Source: Pseudomonadota bacterium
Lineage (GTDB): Bacteria > Pseudomonadota > Gammaproteobacteria > Burkholderiales > Thiobacillaceae
Assembly (NCBI GenBank): GCA_021802945.1
Contig: JAJZRE010000002.1
Coordinates: forward strand, 5,202-69,201
Direction: 5' to 3'
DNA: 64,000 nt
Part shown: piece by piece, positions 63,215 through 64,000 of the stretch
How positions within the stretch are numbered: the stretch's first letter is position 1
How the letters are laid out: the number at the start of each line of letters is the position of its first letter
Made by a program: the position numbers and the translations under genes
Notes under the pieces: model-generated
Database searches by the model: none
Told to the model about the DNA's origin: nothing
What the model saw: the letters and a program-made list of their open reading frames with translations, nothing else

Positions 63215-64000
63215 TCAGACCTTGAGTTCGGGCGGCAGGTGGGGCGCGATGACCTGCAGCATCTGGCCGAAGATTTTCGGCGTCGCGGCGACGATGTTGC
63301 CGGACTCGAGGAAGCCTTCGTCGCCCATGAAATTGCCGACCAGTGCGCCGGATTCCTGCGCGATCAGGCTGCCGGCGGCGAGGTCCCAGGGCTTCAGGTG
63401 CATTTCCCAGAAGCCGTCGTAGCGGCCGCAGGCCACGTAGCACAGGTCGAGCGCGGCGGAGCCGGGGCGGCGCAGGCCCGAGGTCGCCTTCATCATGTCG
63501 CGGAACATGTTGAGGTAGGCTTCGGCGAAGCTGAAGTCGCGGAAGGGGAAGCCGGTGCCGATCAGGCATTCGCTCAGCTTGGCGCGCTTGCTGGCGCGGA
63601 TGCGGCGGTCGTTGAGCATGGCGCCGCGCCCGCGGCTGGCGGTGAAGAGTTCGTTGCGCGCGGGGTCGAACACGACGGCCTGGGTGATCAGGCCCTTGTG
63701 CTTGAGCGCGATGGAGACCGAATATTGCGGCAGGCCGTGCAGGAAGTTGGTGGTGCCGTCGAGCGGATCGATGATCCACTGGTAGTCCTCGCCGTTTTTG
63801 GCGTCGGCCGAGCCGGACTCCTCTGCTAGAATCCCGTGGTTTGGATACGCGTCGAGCAGGGTTTCGATGATGGCGCGTTCGGCCATCTGGTCGACTTCGC
63901 TGACGTAATCGCGGTCCTGTTTGCTCCGCACGGTGAGCTGGTCGAGGTCGAGCGAGGCGCGATTGATGATCGCCCCCGCCTTGCGGGCGGCTTTCACCGC
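63215..64000 (-). CDS. suhB: Inositol monophosphatase family protein SuhB, 5' end outside window
   Basis: The frame stays open to the window edge ('[19 protein letters not shown]'); the GTG at 63997 is only the first possible codon seen and homologues begin a few residues earlier. Metal site Glu in '[12 protein letters not shown]', '[20 protein letters not shown]' and '[20 protein letters not shown]'. SuhB also takes part in rRNA transcription antitermination complexes. Confidence 0.92.
   Translation of the reverse strand, partial: AVKAARKAGAIINRASLDLDQLTVRSKQDRDYVSEVDQMAERAIIETLLDAYPNHGILAEESGSADAKNGEDYQWIIDPLDGTTNFLHGLPQYSVSIALKHKGLITQAVVFDPARNELFTASRGRGAMLNDRRIRASKRAKLSECLIGTGFPFRDFSFAEAYLNMFRDMMKATSGLRRPGSAALDLCYVACGRYDGFWEMHLKPWDLAAGSLIAQESGALVGNFMGDEGFLESGNIVAATPKIFGQMLQVIAPHLPPELKV

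Overview
The window is a GC-rich, densely packed stretch of a betaproteobacterial chromosome. The gene order (dapB-carAB-greA, rlmE-ftsH-folP-glmM, tpiA-secG-tRNA-Leu(GAG)-nuoA to nuoN followed by DUF2818), separate nuoC and nuoD, the divergent fur/bamE pair and CNP1/DUF3301/DUF2818 genes suggest a Thiobacillus-like member of the Nitrosomonadales/Hydrogenophilales. The genus is an inference from synteny; no marker such as rRNA is present.

Layout. 1-1.9 kb: the 3' part of a CYTH-CHAD protein and sixA. 1.96-9.26 kb: a tightly overlapping flagellar-type export operon, fliF-G-H-I-J-X-O-P-Q-R, with no fliK, fliL, fliM, fliN, flhA or flhB. 9.4-13.9 kb: dapA, bamC, an MBL hydrolase, an RhlE-type helicase and a DUF3301 protein. 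14-18.7 kb: a redox/stress block. On the minus strand it reads msrB, an FNR-like flavoprotein and a secreted SoxH-like MBL protein; on the plus strand rubrerythrin, an Fe-S oxidoreductase and DUF3501. 18.8-25.6 kb: cfa, pirin, DUF2784, a CDF metal exporter (minus), CNP1-like, proB, cobC-like and btuF-like. 25.6-33.7 kb: fur (minus), an extended bamE, dapB, glutaredoxin, carA, carB, greA and DUF4149. 33.7-38.9 kb: yhbY (minus), rlmE, ftsH, folP, glmM. 39-42.8 kb: pstSCAB behind a Pho-box-like site. 42.9-59.5 kb: tpiA, secG, tRNA-Leu, the 14-gene nuo operon, DUF2818 and an S4-domain protein. 59.6-64 kb, minus strand: suhB (cut by the window end), mutS, a small AF1514-like protein and a methyltransferase.

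Most interesting signals. (1) The fliF-fliR operon looks degenerate in a directed way: FliF lacks the segment that forms the beta-collar, FliG has lost three of the charged torque-helix residues, and the C-ring genes are replaced by one unrecognised 154-residue ORF. It may be a non-rotating flagellum-like export machine. (2) A 237-bp element with 19-bp terminal inverted repeats (MITE-like) sits exactly at the nuoI start codon. It carries an open frame from the original start codon to a stop one base before the new nuoI ATG. (3) Fur-family (PerR-like) 7-1-7 inverted repeats lie in front of rubrerythrin, just downstream of a good sigma70 promoter, and in front of ftsH. (4) BamE is fused to a C-terminal NTF2-like domain. 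(5) carA has a well-formed promoter followed at once by a strong terminator-like hairpin.

No CRISPR array, rRNA, complete insertion sequence or integrase was seen. No gene-free gap exceeds 300 bp; the largest is the 245-bp nuoH-nuoI gap filled by the MITE-like element.
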